The notes under the pieces: model-generated | What the model was told of the DNA's origin: nothing | Databases searched by the model: none | Seen by the model: the letters and a program-made list of their open reading frames with translations, nothing else | In this document: one piece after another, positions 11,756 to 24,298 of the stretch | Layout: each line of letters starts with the position of its first letter | Numbering within the stretch: position 1 is the first letter of the stretch | From: Monoplex corrugatus | Lineage: Eukaryota > Mollusca > Gastropoda > Littorinimorpha > Ranellidae | Direction: 5' to 3' | Assembly (NCBI GenBank): GCA_030674185.1 | Contig: CM060315.1 | Coordinates: 94,220,558-94,284,557, forward strand | Length of the DNA: 64,000 bases | Translations under genes and position numbers: made by a program

Positions 11756-11882
11756 TTAACCCTTTGACCCTCTCACCTTATCCACTAGCATCCTAGCAGG
11801 AAGCAGGTAGATAGGGTGAAAGAATCAAAGGGTTAATTATTTTTGCAGTTGGTGGATAGAGTACGGGGGGTCAAAGGGTTAA
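11756..11882. mobile_element. TTAA-flanked fold-back MITE, copy 4 (short)
   Basis: Arms TTAACCCTTTGACCCTCTC and GGGGTCAAAGGGTTAA. The outer left arm is missing compared with other copies, leaving the inner palindrome plus right arm. Confidence 0.85.
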
Positions 11883-12056
11883 AGTGTAGAGGGGAACGTG
11901 CAGTCCTGGCCCCACTCTCTCTCTCTCTCTCCTCCTGACGCTTCTCATTCATGTTCCACAGGACAGGGACGCTGATTGCCACACGCAGAATGGCTTCAGC
12001 ACTTCAGCAGGGTCAGCTTTGGTGATCCGAGTATTCATCTTCTGCTAGCCACTGGG

Positions 12057-12140
12057 CTCAACAACCCCCCCCCCCCCCCCAAAAAAAAAAACCAACAACA
12101 ACAACAAAAACAACAACAACAACAACAAAAAACAAAACAC
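12057..12140. repeat. poly-C/poly-A run and AAC repeats
   Basis: Seventeen or more C, then A, then AACAAC units. A simple-sequence tract. Confidence 0.9.
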
Positions 12141-12194
12141 CCCACCCACCCCGGAAGCACAGAGGTGTTTACCCAAAGCTGGGATACATCGTGA

Positions 12195-12675
<481 letters not shown>

Positions 12676-13086
12676 CAGTGGAAACCTGATATAACAGGGA
12701 TGATGGGACCAAATCATAATCCCTGTTATATCAGATCCCTGTTATATCAGATATCAAGGGAAATAAGGACTGATCAACTAACTCTTGACTTTTGTAAATC
12801 ATGGAAAGATAAACAGTAGATCTAGGCCTAGATCTGGTCTGGTGCCAAGGCTAGCCTAGATCTAGATCTAGGCCTACTGCGTGGCGTGCTGAGTCTAGGC
12901 CTAGGCCTTTCTGCTGCAGAGCCCGTCTCGGCATCCCTGCTATAACCGATCGAGCCCTCTTGTCTCCCTGTTATTGCCGATAAGTTTTAATAGAGACAAA
13001 GAGGAAGAAAAAATGGGGATTGAAAAAAGCCCTGTTATATCCGGATTCCTGTTATAACCGGTCCTGTTTATAAATGGTTTCCACTG
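12676..13086. mobile_element. pogo/Tigger-like MITE with TA target duplication
   Basis: Termini are CAGTGGAAACCTGATATAAC and, inverted, GGTTTCCACTG, each next to TA inside a TA repeat. The CAGTxxAAACCTxxxTATAAC pattern is typical of pogo-like elements. At 411 bases with no coding frame it is non-autonomous. Internal CCCTGTTATATC(A/C)G blocks recur. Confidence 0.75.
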
Positions 13087-13149
13087 TATATATATATATA
13101 TATGGAAAAAAAATCAAACATGTAATAAGAAACACGGGGTGGTGGTGGT

Positions 13150-13325
13150 GGTGATGTTAAGATAGTGTGTGAGAACGTATTGATACATGTTCTTAATTTT
13201 CTTTTCCAGAATTTGTTCTCCACTGTGAGATAGATTACTTTTTGTTTAATCAAAAGATGGTTACAGCCCTGATAGGGCGCTACACAATCAGCTTGGCTTT
13301 GAAAAATAAGAATAAGAAGGTAGAA
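13150..13325 (+). mobile_element. dispersed repeat A, 5'-truncated copy
   Basis: Shares GTGTGTGAGAACGTATTGATAC-type sequence and the tail CCTGATAGGGCGCTACACAA with the copies at 41840-42405 and 46745-52305; ends in AATAAGAATAAG. Confidence 0.6.
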
Positions 13326-13329
13326 AGAA

Positions 13330-13570
13330 ACTCTAGGGAGAGCTAGACAACAGAAGGTCTTCAGAGAAGTAACCCCCTTTAGACAAGTGTTTCGGCCCTG
13401 AATTCCTTACACTCTCGGGGGGCCGGGCCACATCCAGGTCATGACTCCTGGATGCCCTTCTGCTGTTGTCTATTTTTTTTTTTTTTCCCACGCCGGGGAT
13501 CGAACCTGGGCGATTCTGCGCTTCAGAACTGCGGTACGCGGTTTTACCAATGTGCTAACGGGGCACACAT
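13330..13570 (-). mobile_element. tRNA-headed SINE, minus strand
   Basis: On the minus strand the head TGCCCCGTTAGCACATTGG carries an A-box-like block, and GGTTCGATCCCCGGCG a B box. An A run and a body containing CATCCAGGAGTCATGACC follow. Confidence 0.55.
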
Positions 13571-13629
13571 CATCTGTAGGAATTTAATCCTTATGAAGTT
13601 CACTTTTTTCGTTCCTCCTTGCCCAGATC

Positions 13630-14236
13630 CAGCTTGAGCTCCTTTCTGCTGCAGAATAACATACTCAAGAAGCCTGCCGAATCATTAGATTGGGATGGAG
13701 CACTTAGGCCAAATGTGATGAATGTGGACCAAACCTTTAATTCTTATCGGTACGAACACTGTCACGTAGCAAGTACGCGGACCTCATGGCAACCATTTTT
13801 CAAGGAAAATCAGTGTCCAAAAGGAAGAAAGGCAGACCTCCAATCTCATACATCGAGAACACAACCAACATCAGTGGCCTAAAAGTTCGAGAAATTGTCC
13901 ACAAAAGTCAAGACAGAGCGGCCTGGAGGGAGGTAGTGGTGTCAAAGACTGTAGCGACCAACACTGAACCAATGGACGCCGACAGGTGAGACGGACATTA
14001 TCATCATGAAAAGACGATGGAGATGGGTTGGCCACATCATCTGAAGACAGCAGGACAACATCACCCAGACTGCCCTTCACTGGACACCAGAAGGAAGACA
14101 GCAGGACAACATCACCCAGACTGCCCTTCACTGGACACCAGAAGGAAGACAGCAGGACAACATCACCCAGACTGCCCTTCACTGGACACCAGAAGGAAGA
14201 CGTAAAAGAGGAAGACCCAAGAACGCCTGACGAAAA
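13630..14236 (+). mobile_element. LINE 3' coding fragment (different family) with in-frame 51-bp triplication
   Basis: Frames contain KGRPPISYIENT and VHKSQDRAAWREVVV, the C-terminal end typical of RTE-like endonuclease/reverse transcriptases. They are followed in another frame by RRWRWVGHII-type sequence. A block beginning CAGCAGGACAACATCACCC is repeated three times with a 51-base period (14048-14200). Frame breaks show it is a relic. Confidence 0.7.
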
Positions 14237-14238
14237 AC

Positions 14239-14860
14239 ATCATCCTCATCATGTGCCTTGATGCATGGCGATCATGGCCCTCCATATGCATCTATCCCTT
14301 GTTGCCGCAAGCACATCTTCCATCCTCTCTGTCCTCAGCCACCCTGCAAGTCCGTCCTATATTTTCTCCCCGGGTCTACCTGGTGTTCTCTTTCCCTCCA
14401 GCTTTCCTGTTGTGACCAGGTGCTGTAATTCCCCTTTCCTCATAAATACGCCGATAAATGTTGCCTATCTTCTCCTAATCTTCCTTATCAATGATCTTCT
14501 TGAGTCTGCCTCCACCAAGACTGTCTCGTTAGTTTTCTTTGCTGTCCATAGAACTCTCAACATTCTTCTTAAAAGCGCATTTCGGCTGCCTCAATCTTGT
14601 TCTGGCTTTGCGTGTTGACTGTCCACGCCTCACAACCGTATAACAGCATCGGTTCAACATAACATTCAAGAACTCTCTTCCTGATGTTAATTGACAGGCA
14701 TTTATTGGTAAGAATGCTTTTCGTTTTTTTGAATGTTGTTTTAACTTGGCCGATTCTGCAGGCTATTTCTGATACATGTGCATCTGCCGTCTGGTGAGAT
14801 GATCGTTCCCAGGTATTTAAACTTATCAACGTGTCTCAATGTTGTGCCATTTGCTGTAGA
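14239..14860 (-). mobile_element. LINE 3' fragment (family of 6308-6906), minus strand
   Basis: Reads on the minus strand with KCLSINIRKRVLECYVEPML and YGCEAWTVN, then the APGRPG-type region and an ATG-rich tail at 14239-14255. Internal frameshifts; 5'-truncated near the FKYLGTI region. Confidence 0.85.
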
Positions 14861-14883
14861 TGGGTAGAATTAGAAATTGTCGA

Positions 14884-15285
14884 TGGGCACGGTAGTCCAG
14901 TGTATAAACGTGGGGCTTGCAGTGGAAAGGTCCTAGATCTAGGTTGGATCCACCTAAACACCTCCGCCTGTTAAACAAAGCGTGGAAGTTATTCCCATCT
15001 CCCAGATCAACATGTTTGCAAACCTTCCTGTGCCTACCTTGGCGTGTAAATGCACGCAGAATATCAAATGCGCAGGTTAAAGATCAGCGTCAATGATGGC
15101 TTATGTATTATAGGAACATGAGAACACCCAGCATGCACGCGCACCGAAAACAGAGTATGCACACTTTGTCCTAACAGACCCCCTGCACGACGGGGAAAAA
15201 AAGAATAAAAAATAACGTGCATATACGCCGCGGCATCTGAGAACACGCTTTATATATATATTAAAAAAAAAAAAAAAAAAAAAAG
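14884..15285 (+). mobile_element. gastropod-type SINE with long body
   Basis: The tRNA-like head GGGCACGGTAGTCCAGTGTA is followed by a body including TTATTCCCATCTCCCAGATC, GAACACCCAGCATGCACGC and CCGAAAACAGAGTATGC, and an A run. This body resembles repeats I know from marine gastropods, and it is one of the clues to the organism. Confidence 0.6.
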
Positions 15286-15597
15286 AGGCTTGGATGGAAT
15301 AACTTAAGAACCATACATTTCGGTAGAATCTCAGAATCTCGCCAACGTGTACGATTTATGCACAAACTTCAATAAATGGCTTGCGCGTTGTATTTTATGT
15401 TCCTGTCGCTTTGTGTTCGTGTTGAGCATTGCGCGCGCTGTGGTACAAATTGTGAAACTGAAACTGAAACTGAAACTTTGGGTACTGTCAGAAAGACTGT
15501 ATTTTTCAAATCAAATAAAAACAAAACATTCCAATGTTTCTGCGATGTATGAGAGATTCTAAGACTGTAATCCATTCGAAGAAACAGAATATATAGA

Positions 15598-15692
15598 GCG
15601 ACACACACATACACACACACACACACAAACACAAACACGTACACACACGCACAGACAGACAGACAGACACACACACACACACACACACACAC
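15598..15692. repeat. CA/CAGA microsatellite
   Basis: ACACACACAT units, then ACAGACAGACAG, then CA. Confidence 0.95.
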
Positions 15693-18600
15693 AACATGGA
15701 GTGGACAATGCAGACGATGTTTTACTGGCTTGTTTTAGCTTTATACTGTTCTTTTTGTGAAATTTCAACCGAAAAAACAAGGTGCTCTGGCATAGTGTTT
15801 TGAAGGTATTCAATTTGTGTGTCGGAAAAAAAAAGACCAATAGAGGCAGTCTTGTTACCAAAAGTAAACACGGCTATCAATAGCGTTAGAGAGTATGCTT
15901 GGCTAAAAGCATTGTGGGAAATATTCAGCGCCATATTGGACAGCAGAAACACACTTTAGAAGGAAAACAATACAATATTTGCCAGTTATTTTGATTAGAT
16001 TTTGTTTTGGAACTGCTTTTGCAGTTGTGTTTGAAGTGTTCTGAAAGACAAACTATTCACTTTCAACGAAATTTAGTGCATACGTCAGTCGTTTTAAAAA
16101 GACTAGTGAAAAGAAGATAAGCTTGACAGTATCAACCTGTAAACAACGTCTGTCATTGGTGTCAAGTGGAGCTGATCCCGATGTCTGTTGTGTTGTGAAA
16201 CTTAGAATTGAAGACGTCGTTGACCTAGGTTCAATAATTATTACACCTTTTTGTGTCCGACATTCCATCTAGGACTACAGAGAACACAAGGAATGACAGT
16301 AAGAATTCTTTGTCAGTTTACATGAGCGGAACTTCGTCAGTTTAGTGTGCATACAACTCAGGCGGCAGAATGTGAAGAAAAGCACAAACTCCACAGTAGA
16401 ACACTAGGCTTATTTTCTTTTGTAAATTTTACTGTGTGGTGGATAAAAACGAACTGACAATGCTGTAATAGGCAAGTGTTAGGAACTTCTCGTTTGTGGC
16501 GGAAGCCAGACTTCATAGCTTCATCTGTGACACTGAAAAAAATTTGGACAGTAGGCCTGTGGTGCCAGATTGTTCACTCAAGCTTGATGTGTGCAGCACG
16601 TTCTGCAAAAGTTACAGGCCTGGATCTCAACAGACACAAGTTCAGAAGATTATACTTTATACCAAAGAGGTTCATTTAACCTGATCAGGCTTTTCAGTGA
16701 TCAGAATTCAAAATGATCAGTGGCTACTTCGCTGCAGTCTCAGAGGAGCTGACGACAAACGGAATTTTGTTATGTTTGTCTTGACGGAAGGTGTTAAAAA
16801 TTCAAAATGACAGTCTTGATGTGACTGTATCACCTCACAGTATTCATCTCATGTAACATGTACATATTCCAGTTATTCTATTTGTAGCCAAGTCATTATC
16901 ATTTATTCATGTTGTGAGCGCATGTGATCTATCTGTTCAAATTTCATTCACAAGTGCCTTATTGATCTCAGAGTGAAAGTAAATTACTGTAGTCATAATA
17001 CAGCTAGAGTCAAGAGTGTGTATGTGACTGTGAGTGAGCAGTTTTGCCCAGGAAGAAATTGCGACCAGCTCTTCATAGAGTTGTACATTTTATTGACGAC
17101 GATCTGCTGACCAGACATCTGTTGGTGAAGTGAATTACAGTCCTGCCAAGTGGTTCTTCTTACACCATCTTTCTTCAGTGATAAGTAAGTTGGTTACTTA
17201 CTAGTTACAGCAGTATGCAGATATAGGAAGGTGTAAATTGGTTGTAAACTCAAACTGGATGTGGAATTAATAATCAGACAATAACAACAACAACAACAAC
17301 AAAAAATTAGCAAAAGATGATTGTGGGAAAAAAATTGGTAACGGTAGATATGTTGTTTGACTCTCAAGTATTTTCTGGTCCACTAAGTTTGTTTTAAATT
17401 AAAAATTGAAACTTGAGTTTGGGAAATCTTGTCAAATAATTTGAATTCTTTGTGAAGGCATCTCAGGAAAATATTTGTTTTTGGTGTGTCTGAAAGTAGG
17501 GATAAGATTTTGTAACTTTTGTTTTTGTTAATTAGTTGGAGGTGCTGAGAAAAGGATACGGAACAAGGGCCTGTGTTATGATTGTTGTTTTGCAAGTTCA
17601 GGTAATTCAGAGTGCTGAGAAGATAATGTAGAAAATAGGTCAATTTGGTTCTTGATAGTTAGGCCTAGGTCACAGAATATCCAGTTAGCATTGATAGGTC
17701 TGGCAAGTAGGAAAGATGCTGTAGAGCTGTAGAAATTGAAAAGGAAGAAGGTGCTGTAGAGCTGTTGAAATTGAAAGCGAACCATATCATTCTGATCCAT
17801 GGTCCCACCCATGAACTGCTGAAAGTTGAAAACAAACTAGGTCAGGTGACTCATTCGTGGTCAAGCAACAGATAGCAATGTCCTGCTTTTGGCTGATCTC
17901 ACACGGTTTAGTTCAAGATAAAAGTAGGGCATAATTAGATAAAAGTAAGGGCATAATTTAGAACTTGACAATAAACTGGTAAAACCATTTTAAATCTCAA
18001 TGAAGTCATCCTTTTCTTTTTAATGAGCTAGTCAGGCAGTCAGTAGACCCACCACCATCACCGCCACCACTCATACTACCATCAGCACAAGAAATAACAC
18101 AAGTCAAGACATACAGTAACTTGATAACAACAAACATTAACGTGACAAAAATAAGAAATGACTAATGAGGTAAGTGTTTAAACAGCAGATGTTTAATTTA
18201 GTTTAGTACACAGACAACAACGAATGTCAGCTACAACTGCAAAACAACATCAACAACAATAAAATTCAGTCATTGATAATTTGATTGTCATCTGAGTAAT
18301 CGACAGGTCTTGTAAAGCTTGGCTAGTAATGTAATCAATACATTTATAGGCCCTACTGTATGGTAATGCTGAAGAGAAGAGAGGGAATGAGGGGGCATAC
18401 ACTTTAGGTAATTTCCATTTGTTGTAAGCATAAGACAATCTAGCACAAGTACAATGGTGTGTTGATCAACAGCTCTAGTGAAGCTTTGCGAATAATGTAA
18501 TCCATAGGGCTTACATATGTGTATACGTGTATCATTATGGTAATGCTGAAGAGAGGAGGGGGAGGGAGGAGGTGTACAATTACGATAGTTTAGACGTAAG

Positions 18601-19665
18601 ACAAAACTAGCACAAGTTCAAAAGTGTGTTGTGGGAACTTGGTTCTCAGATATTGTGTTGTGGGAACTTGGTTCTCAAATATCTCACTGTCTGCCTCACA
18701 CTGTGCAGGCCCATTACTGTTGCCCTAAAAGAAAAAGTCTGTTAATTCCTGCTGGTAATTTTGTTTTGAACCGTTCACTTAAAGTTAATATGCTGAGGTT
18801 TTTTTTTGTTTTGTTTTGTAAAATAAACTGTAAACTACAAGACATTGAAATGTATCTTGCATTGTATTTGTGACAGTAGAAAGAAAAACAAAACAAAAAA
18901 AATAGACAACCTACCATCTAAATCATAGTGCTCAGTGACTGAATGAGTAATGAAACGAGTTTGTGTTGTATAGGAGGTTCTATTGAAGGACTTAAATACT
19001 GACGCAACACTGTGAGGGTCTCCGGGGCCGCTCCCCAACCCCCAGCACGCAGCAGTCTCTATTCTATTAACTCCCCCCTTTTTTCTTTTTCGTTTTATTT
19101 CAGTTTTGTGGGTTGTCTTCCTTAAAGGTTTTTGTTTGATTTTTGTATTTTAGACTAGTTTATTCTGTCAAGGAAAAGCGTCTTTTTTTTAAATTTTTTT
19201 TTAATGTTTTTTTTTTTTTTTCACTACAGTGAAGACAGTCCTCCTTTTCCCTCTAGGGACTGTATCAGTATATTTTTCTTTTTTGTTGGTCCTCGGCAGT
19301 ACTGCCAATGGTGCCATTCTATGAAATATTGAAGAACTGGTGTTGAAAATGGAATGTTGGTAAACAACCTGCAAAGTTGTTCTGTATGTGTTTTTCATAG
19401 AGGGGAGCTGGTGTGGGGACAGTCATTTTGATGGTCTGTAATTTATGACAGACTTAAAATTTTTTGTTTGTATTTTTATTATTAATATAATATACTATAA
19501 TAGTATATATTTCATATTACACTCTGTCTCACTCACACATGCACACACATATACATGGATCTTTTTAAATATACACACACATGCAACCATTTGGGATTTC
19601 CCCCCTCTGAACGTTTCAGAACTTTTGTGTGTGTGTCCTGTCTCTTTTCACACACACCCCCACAC

Positions 19666-19699
19666 ACACAGTACTTAACAGTAACTCCCCCGCCCCCCC

Positions 19700-19732
<33 letters not shown>

Positions 19733-19746
19733 CACACACACACACG
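19666..19746. repeat. CA microsatellite
   Basis: CACACA tract interrupted by CCCCCGCCCCCCC. Confidence 0.95.
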
Positions 19747-20683
19747 CACATTTTTCTGACTGGAAAAGTGAAATCTCTTTTCTTTGACTACCTGTTCACC
19801 CAGGCCTTTCCTTGTTGATTTAATGATTGTTTATCCATCAAAGTATACGTATACAAGTTCCATGTTTAATGTTCTACCAGTCATGGGGCATTGTGTAATC
19901 AGTTATGCCATTAGGTACATTATATATGAGTGTCATACATGTGTGATTAGATCTTCATCTTGTAAGTTTTTGTATTCATTTTTGCTCCTGTAGTTTAAGA
20001 TGTTCATGCTTTAAGATTGATACTGTGTCATAGTGGGGGTGATGTGGTGTTTAGGAGGAGACAGTGGTTTGCACAGAAAACAAATTTATATCAGTTGCTA
20101 TATGCAACAAATTTATACCACTTACCAGTTGCCATTTTGTAACAAAATTTTACCCATTGCCATTTGCTGTGAATATTTATTTTTCATGACACAACCAACT
20201 GATTTAGGAGTGGGAGAGTGCAAGAAGTTGTCTCTTTTCAGCAGAAGAGGATTGTGAGCTGTAATTATGACTGTTGTGTTGAGCCATTCCCTGTGAAAAA
20301 CCAGTGTATGTTTGCTAGTCTATCAGGCACTCTTAAAGTGTAATGTCTTTCCAGTTTCAAAGGCAACAGAGCAACCATTGCATGCAAATGATACATTATG
20401 TTTGAGTTCACTACACCTAGGATTCCATCTTGACCATCGAGGTGGGAGCACATGTTTGTGAAATTGTTCTCAGTTTGTTGTTGAAGGGACGCTGTGGTTG
20501 TGAAACATGTGTCTGTCAGAAAACAATATGGAAGTCCAGTGTAAGAGGAAAAGCAAAAACATTGATTTACAGTTGAGTTGCAACAGTTGGTATGGAGGAG
20601 TTATGAGGTGGCAGATGATAAAGGCGTGTTTCAGCAGTAGCATACTGGCAGTAATAACTTGTCTGGCGAGTAGTGTTAGTTGA

Positions 20684-20872
20684 TTAACACTTTGACTCCT
20701 GCTCCCGTCCACCAATTGCAAAACCTTAACCCTTTGATTCCCTCACCCTATCCACCAGCTTCCTGCAGGAAGCTGGTGGATAGGGTGAGGGAATCAAAAG
20801 GTTGTTTTTGTTTTGCTACCATAGTTAACGAGCAGGATACTGATTGACAGGGTGTGGGAGTCAAAGGGTTAA
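20684..20872. mobile_element. TTAA-flanked fold-back MITE, copy 5
   Basis: Outer arms TTAACACTTTGACTCCTGC and GTGGGAGTCAAAGGGTTAA. The central palindrome CCAGCTTCCTGCAGGAAGCT extends with arms reading ACCCTATCCACC / GGTGGATAGGGT, a near-perfect hairpin of roughly 80 bases. Confidence 0.9.
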
Positions 20873-21719
20873 ATTAAAAAAAAAGCCGTCAAGTATGTTG
20901 GTAGTGGTTATGGGGGTTATGGTAGAGGTTACAAGATTCACCCTTACATGTTCCCCTGCCAGCTTGTTGGGAAGACTGGGCCCACACTGTCAAGAAGCCG
21001 CATACACTTTATGGATGCGTGTTTGAGGGTGTTGCTAAAATTTCTCAGCCTACACCACAGGTGTGTAATGTTTTTTAGACTTGTATCTGTCAGACCTGGT
21101 TGACACCAGAATATATTAACAAAACTGAAAATAGGCATAGAGTGATAGACTGCAGTTGTGCAACCCTGTCATGTAGTGTTACTGTTAGTCTGAAGTGGAA
21201 ATCTATCGCGTCATCACTGTCATCCCCATTCTCATCATCATAGGTGATTGCAGTTCGCATTGTCAGAAATTGATTTCTGCCCTGCTGTCTTGTTGACCTC
21301 AGCTTTGTTCTTGTTTTTGTTGTTGTTGGATTTAGAGGTGTGTTCAAGAGCTGAAATGGATGGTGTGGGGTGACACAGGAGTGGTGCAAGAAGATGGGAC
21401 AGGAGGGAAAAAGTTCCCCCTACCTTTCTCCTTGCCATTCAGTGTTTTCCCGCTTGCAATGATTTCATTAACAAAGCACTGCCTATGAGGTATAGAGCAT
21501 GAGACTTAACTGTGTTCATAGTCTTCCTACTGGGTCCATGTTAGGTGGACTCTTGTAGGGCTGGTTGGGCTGAGGGGGGGGGGGGGGCGGCTAGCTAAAA
21601 TCCACAACCTCCCAGTTAATAGTCTGTTGTGTAAGTCACTGGTTATGGGCAGGGACAGAGCTTAATGATTGTCTGATGGCTGAGCTTTTGATGCTAAGTA
21701 CTGTAGTGTAACTATCAGT

Positions 21720-21727
<8 letters not shown>

Positions 21728-21787
<60 letters not shown>
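21728..21787. repeat. TG microsatellite upstream of exon 1 acceptor
   Basis: A pure TG run of about 60 bases, then a TG/CG mixture up to the CAG at 21821-21823. Confidence 0.97.
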
Positions 21788-21790
<3 letters not shown>

Positions 21791-21848
21791 TGTGTGTGTG
21801 TGTGCGCGTGTGTGCATGCGCAGAAGGTTCCAGAATGGAACAGTAGGC

Positions 21849-21923
21849 ATGGCAGCCAGCAACGCACCCAAGAACGACTTTGCTCCGCCGTGGCTCAATT
21901 TTCCTGATTCCAATGAAAGCACG
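21849..21923 (+). CDS. GPBP1: vasculin exon 1 (start codon; exon begins at 21824 with 5' UTR)
   Basis: The exon starts after an AG acceptor at 21822-21823, carries 25 bases of 5' UTR, and begins translation at the ATG at 21849. It encodes 25 residues including DFAPPWLNFP, which matches the conserved N-terminus of vasculin (DFAPAWLNFP type). The first Met after the acceptor was chosen because the conserved block starts a few residues later, as in the vertebrate protein. The donor is ACG|GTAAGT at 21924, phase 0. A spliced acceptor upstream of the start codon means at least one further 5' UTR exon must exist upstream. The acceptor is preceded by a long TG tract (21728-21787) and a TG/CG-mixed stretch. 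Confidence 0.88.
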
Positions 21924-21939
21924 GTAAGTACATCACTAC

Positions 21940-22455
21940 ATGGGAGTTGTCTTTATAAGCTTATTAATATTATCTACTTAATCAGTTTTATGTCTCCTAC
22001 ATGGGATATGTCGTTATAAGCTTTTTATCAACTTTATCAATTTTACAGTTCATCAACATGGGATATGTCTTTATAAGCTTTTTATCAACTTTATCAATTT
22101 TACAGTTCATCAACATGGGATATATCTTTATAAGCTTTTTATCAACTTTATCAATTTTACAGTTCATCAACATGGGATATGTCTTTATAAGCTTTTTATC
22201 AACTTTATCAATTTTACAGTTCATCAACATGGGATATATCTTTATAAGCTTTTTATCAACTTTATCAATTTTACAGTTCATCAACATGGGATATATCTTT
22301 ATAAGCTTATTATCAACTTTATCAGTTTTACAGGTCATCAACATGGGATATGTCTTTATAAGCTTATTTAAAAATTATCAACTTTATCAATTTTACAGGT
22401 CAACATGGGATATGTCTTTATAAACTTTTTATCAACTTTATCAGTTTTATAAGTC
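21940..22455. repeat. 57-bp tandem array in intron 1, about 9 copies
   Basis: The unit runs CATGGGATATGTCTTTATAA, GCTTTTTATCAACTTTATCA, ATTTTACAGTTCATCAA. The first, diverged copy starts only about 30 bases after the exon 1 donor. Each unit holds a good acceptor-like sequence (TTTATCAATTTTACAG). The length is a multiple of three, which creates repetitive open frames on both strands. Confidence 0.95.
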
Positions 22456-22584
22456 TCCCCCGTTTGATAGTTTACATTGTTCACACAGATAGCCTGCCAT
22501 TTTTTTCCCGCTCACTGCCACATCAGGGAAGTTGCTGTTTTTTGTGTGCTAAGTGTTGTGCATTTATTCTTTGTCTTTGTCTTT

Positions 22585-22715
22585 TGTGTATTTTATGTTT
22601 GATGAAGACCAGTTGATGGAAAAATTGCACCTGATTTGTTTTGTTGTATGAAACTGTAAATGCGCAGTCTGATTCTGTTTTTGTGTTTTTCTAGTTTTTA
22701 TTATCAACTATCAGT
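22585..22715 (+). mobile_element. dispersed repeat 3' end (family of 4340-4525), diverged copy
   Basis: TGTTTGATGAAGACCAGTTG, GGAAAAATTGCACCTG, TTTTGTTGTATGAAAC and TTTTTGTGTTTTTCTAG follow the same order as the other copies. Confidence 0.4.
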
Positions 22716-22744
22716 TGATCATCTTGCACATACTACATTACTAG

Positions 22745-24298
22745 GGAGTGACAGTGTATACTGTATGGCTTTAGTATTGGATCACTTATACATGTATACT
22801 ATGGCGTGATCAGTGTATACTGTATGGCTTTAGTATTTGGATCACTTATAGTTATACATGTATACTATGGAGTGATCAGTGTATACTGTGTGGCTTTAGT
22901 ATTGGATCACTTATACATGTATACTATGGCATGATCAGTGTATACTGTATGGCTTTAGTATTGGGATCACTTATACATGTATACTATGGAGTGATCAGTG
23001 TATACTGTATGGCTTTAGTATTTGGATCACTTATACATGTATATTATGGCGTGATCAGTGTATACTGTATGGCTTTAGTATTTGGATCACTTATACATGT
23101 ATACTATGGAGTGATCAGTGTATACTGTATGGCTTTAGTATTGGGATCACTTATACATGTATACTATGGAGTGATCAGTGTATACTGTATGGCTTTAGTA
23201 TTTGGATCACTTATACATATGTATGTATACTATGGCGTGATCAGTGTATACTGTATGGCTTTAGTATTTGGATCACTTATACATGTATACTATGGAGTGA
23301 TCAGTGTATACTGTATCAGTGTATGGCTTTAGTATTGGGATCACTTATACATGTATACTATGGAGTGATCAGTGTATACTGTATGGCTTTAGTATTTGGA
23401 TCACTTATACATGTATACTATGGAGTGATCAGTGTATACTGTATGGCTTTAGTATTGGGATCACTTATACATGTATACTATGGAGTGATCAGTGTATACT
23501 GTATGGCTTTAGTATTGGGATCACTTATACATGTATACTATGGAGTGATCAGTGTATACTGTATGGCTTTAGTATTTGGATCACTTATACATGTATACTA
23601 TGGAGTGATCAGTGTATACTGTATGGCTTTAGTATTGGATCACTTATACATGTATACTATGGAGTGATCAGTGTATACTGTATGGCTTTAGTATTGGATC
23701 ACTTATACATGTATACTATGGAGTGATCAGTGTATACTGTATGGCTTTAGTATTGGGATCACTTATACATGTATACTATGGAGTGATCAGTGTATACTGT
23801 ATGGCTTTAGTATTGGATCACTTATACATGTATACTATGGAGTGATCAGTGTATACTGTATGGCTTTAGTATTGGGATCACTTATACATGTATACTATGG
23901 CGTGATCAGTGTATACTGTATGGCTTTAGTATTGGGATCACTTATACATGTATACTATGGAGTGATCAGTGTATACTGTATGGCTTTAGTATTTGGATCA
24001 CTTATACATGTATACTATGGAGTGATCAGTGTATACTGTATGGCTTTAGTATTGGATCACTTATACATGTATACTATGGAGTGATCAGTGTATACTGTAT
24101 GGCTTTAGTATTTGGATCACTTATACATGTATACTATGGAGTGATCAGTGTATACTGTATGGCTTTAGTATTGGGATCACTTATACATGTATACTATGGA
24201 GTGATCAGTGTATACTGTATGGCTTTAGTATTGGGATCACTTATACATGTATACTATGGAGTGATCAGTGTATACTGTATGGCTTTAGTATTGGGATC
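22745..24298. repeat. ~60-bp tandem array in intron 1, about 26 copies
   Basis: The unit runs ATCAGTGTATACTGTATGGC, TTTAGTATTGGGATCACTTA, TACATGTATACTATGGAGTG. Copies vary by one G or T (TTGG, TTTGG, TTGGG), so the open frame jumps between phases. Confidence 0.97.

Larger units (their letters stand above)
15300..21700 (+). other. mostly unique sequence upstream of vasculin exon 1; may hold promoter and 5' UTR exon
   Basis: Apart from a CA/CAGA microsatellite (15598-15692), CA tracts near 19699-19745 and one fold-back element (20684-20872), this stretch is free of obvious repeats. Around 15905-15950 lies CATTGTGGGAAATATTC followed by GCGCCATATTGG, which resembles a YY1-type GCCATnTT core-promoter motif. 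A well-formed donor (ATAA|GTAAGT) occurs at 17185. Because exon 1 begins with an acceptor, a first non-coding exon must lie upstream, and this is the likeliest place. I cannot fix its ends. Confidence 0.25.

Noticed and set aside
15722..15952. Minus-strand frame starting near an ATGGCGCTG
   Set aside because: Reads MALNISHNAF but shows no recognisable domain or clear donor; kept only as part of the possible promoter region.
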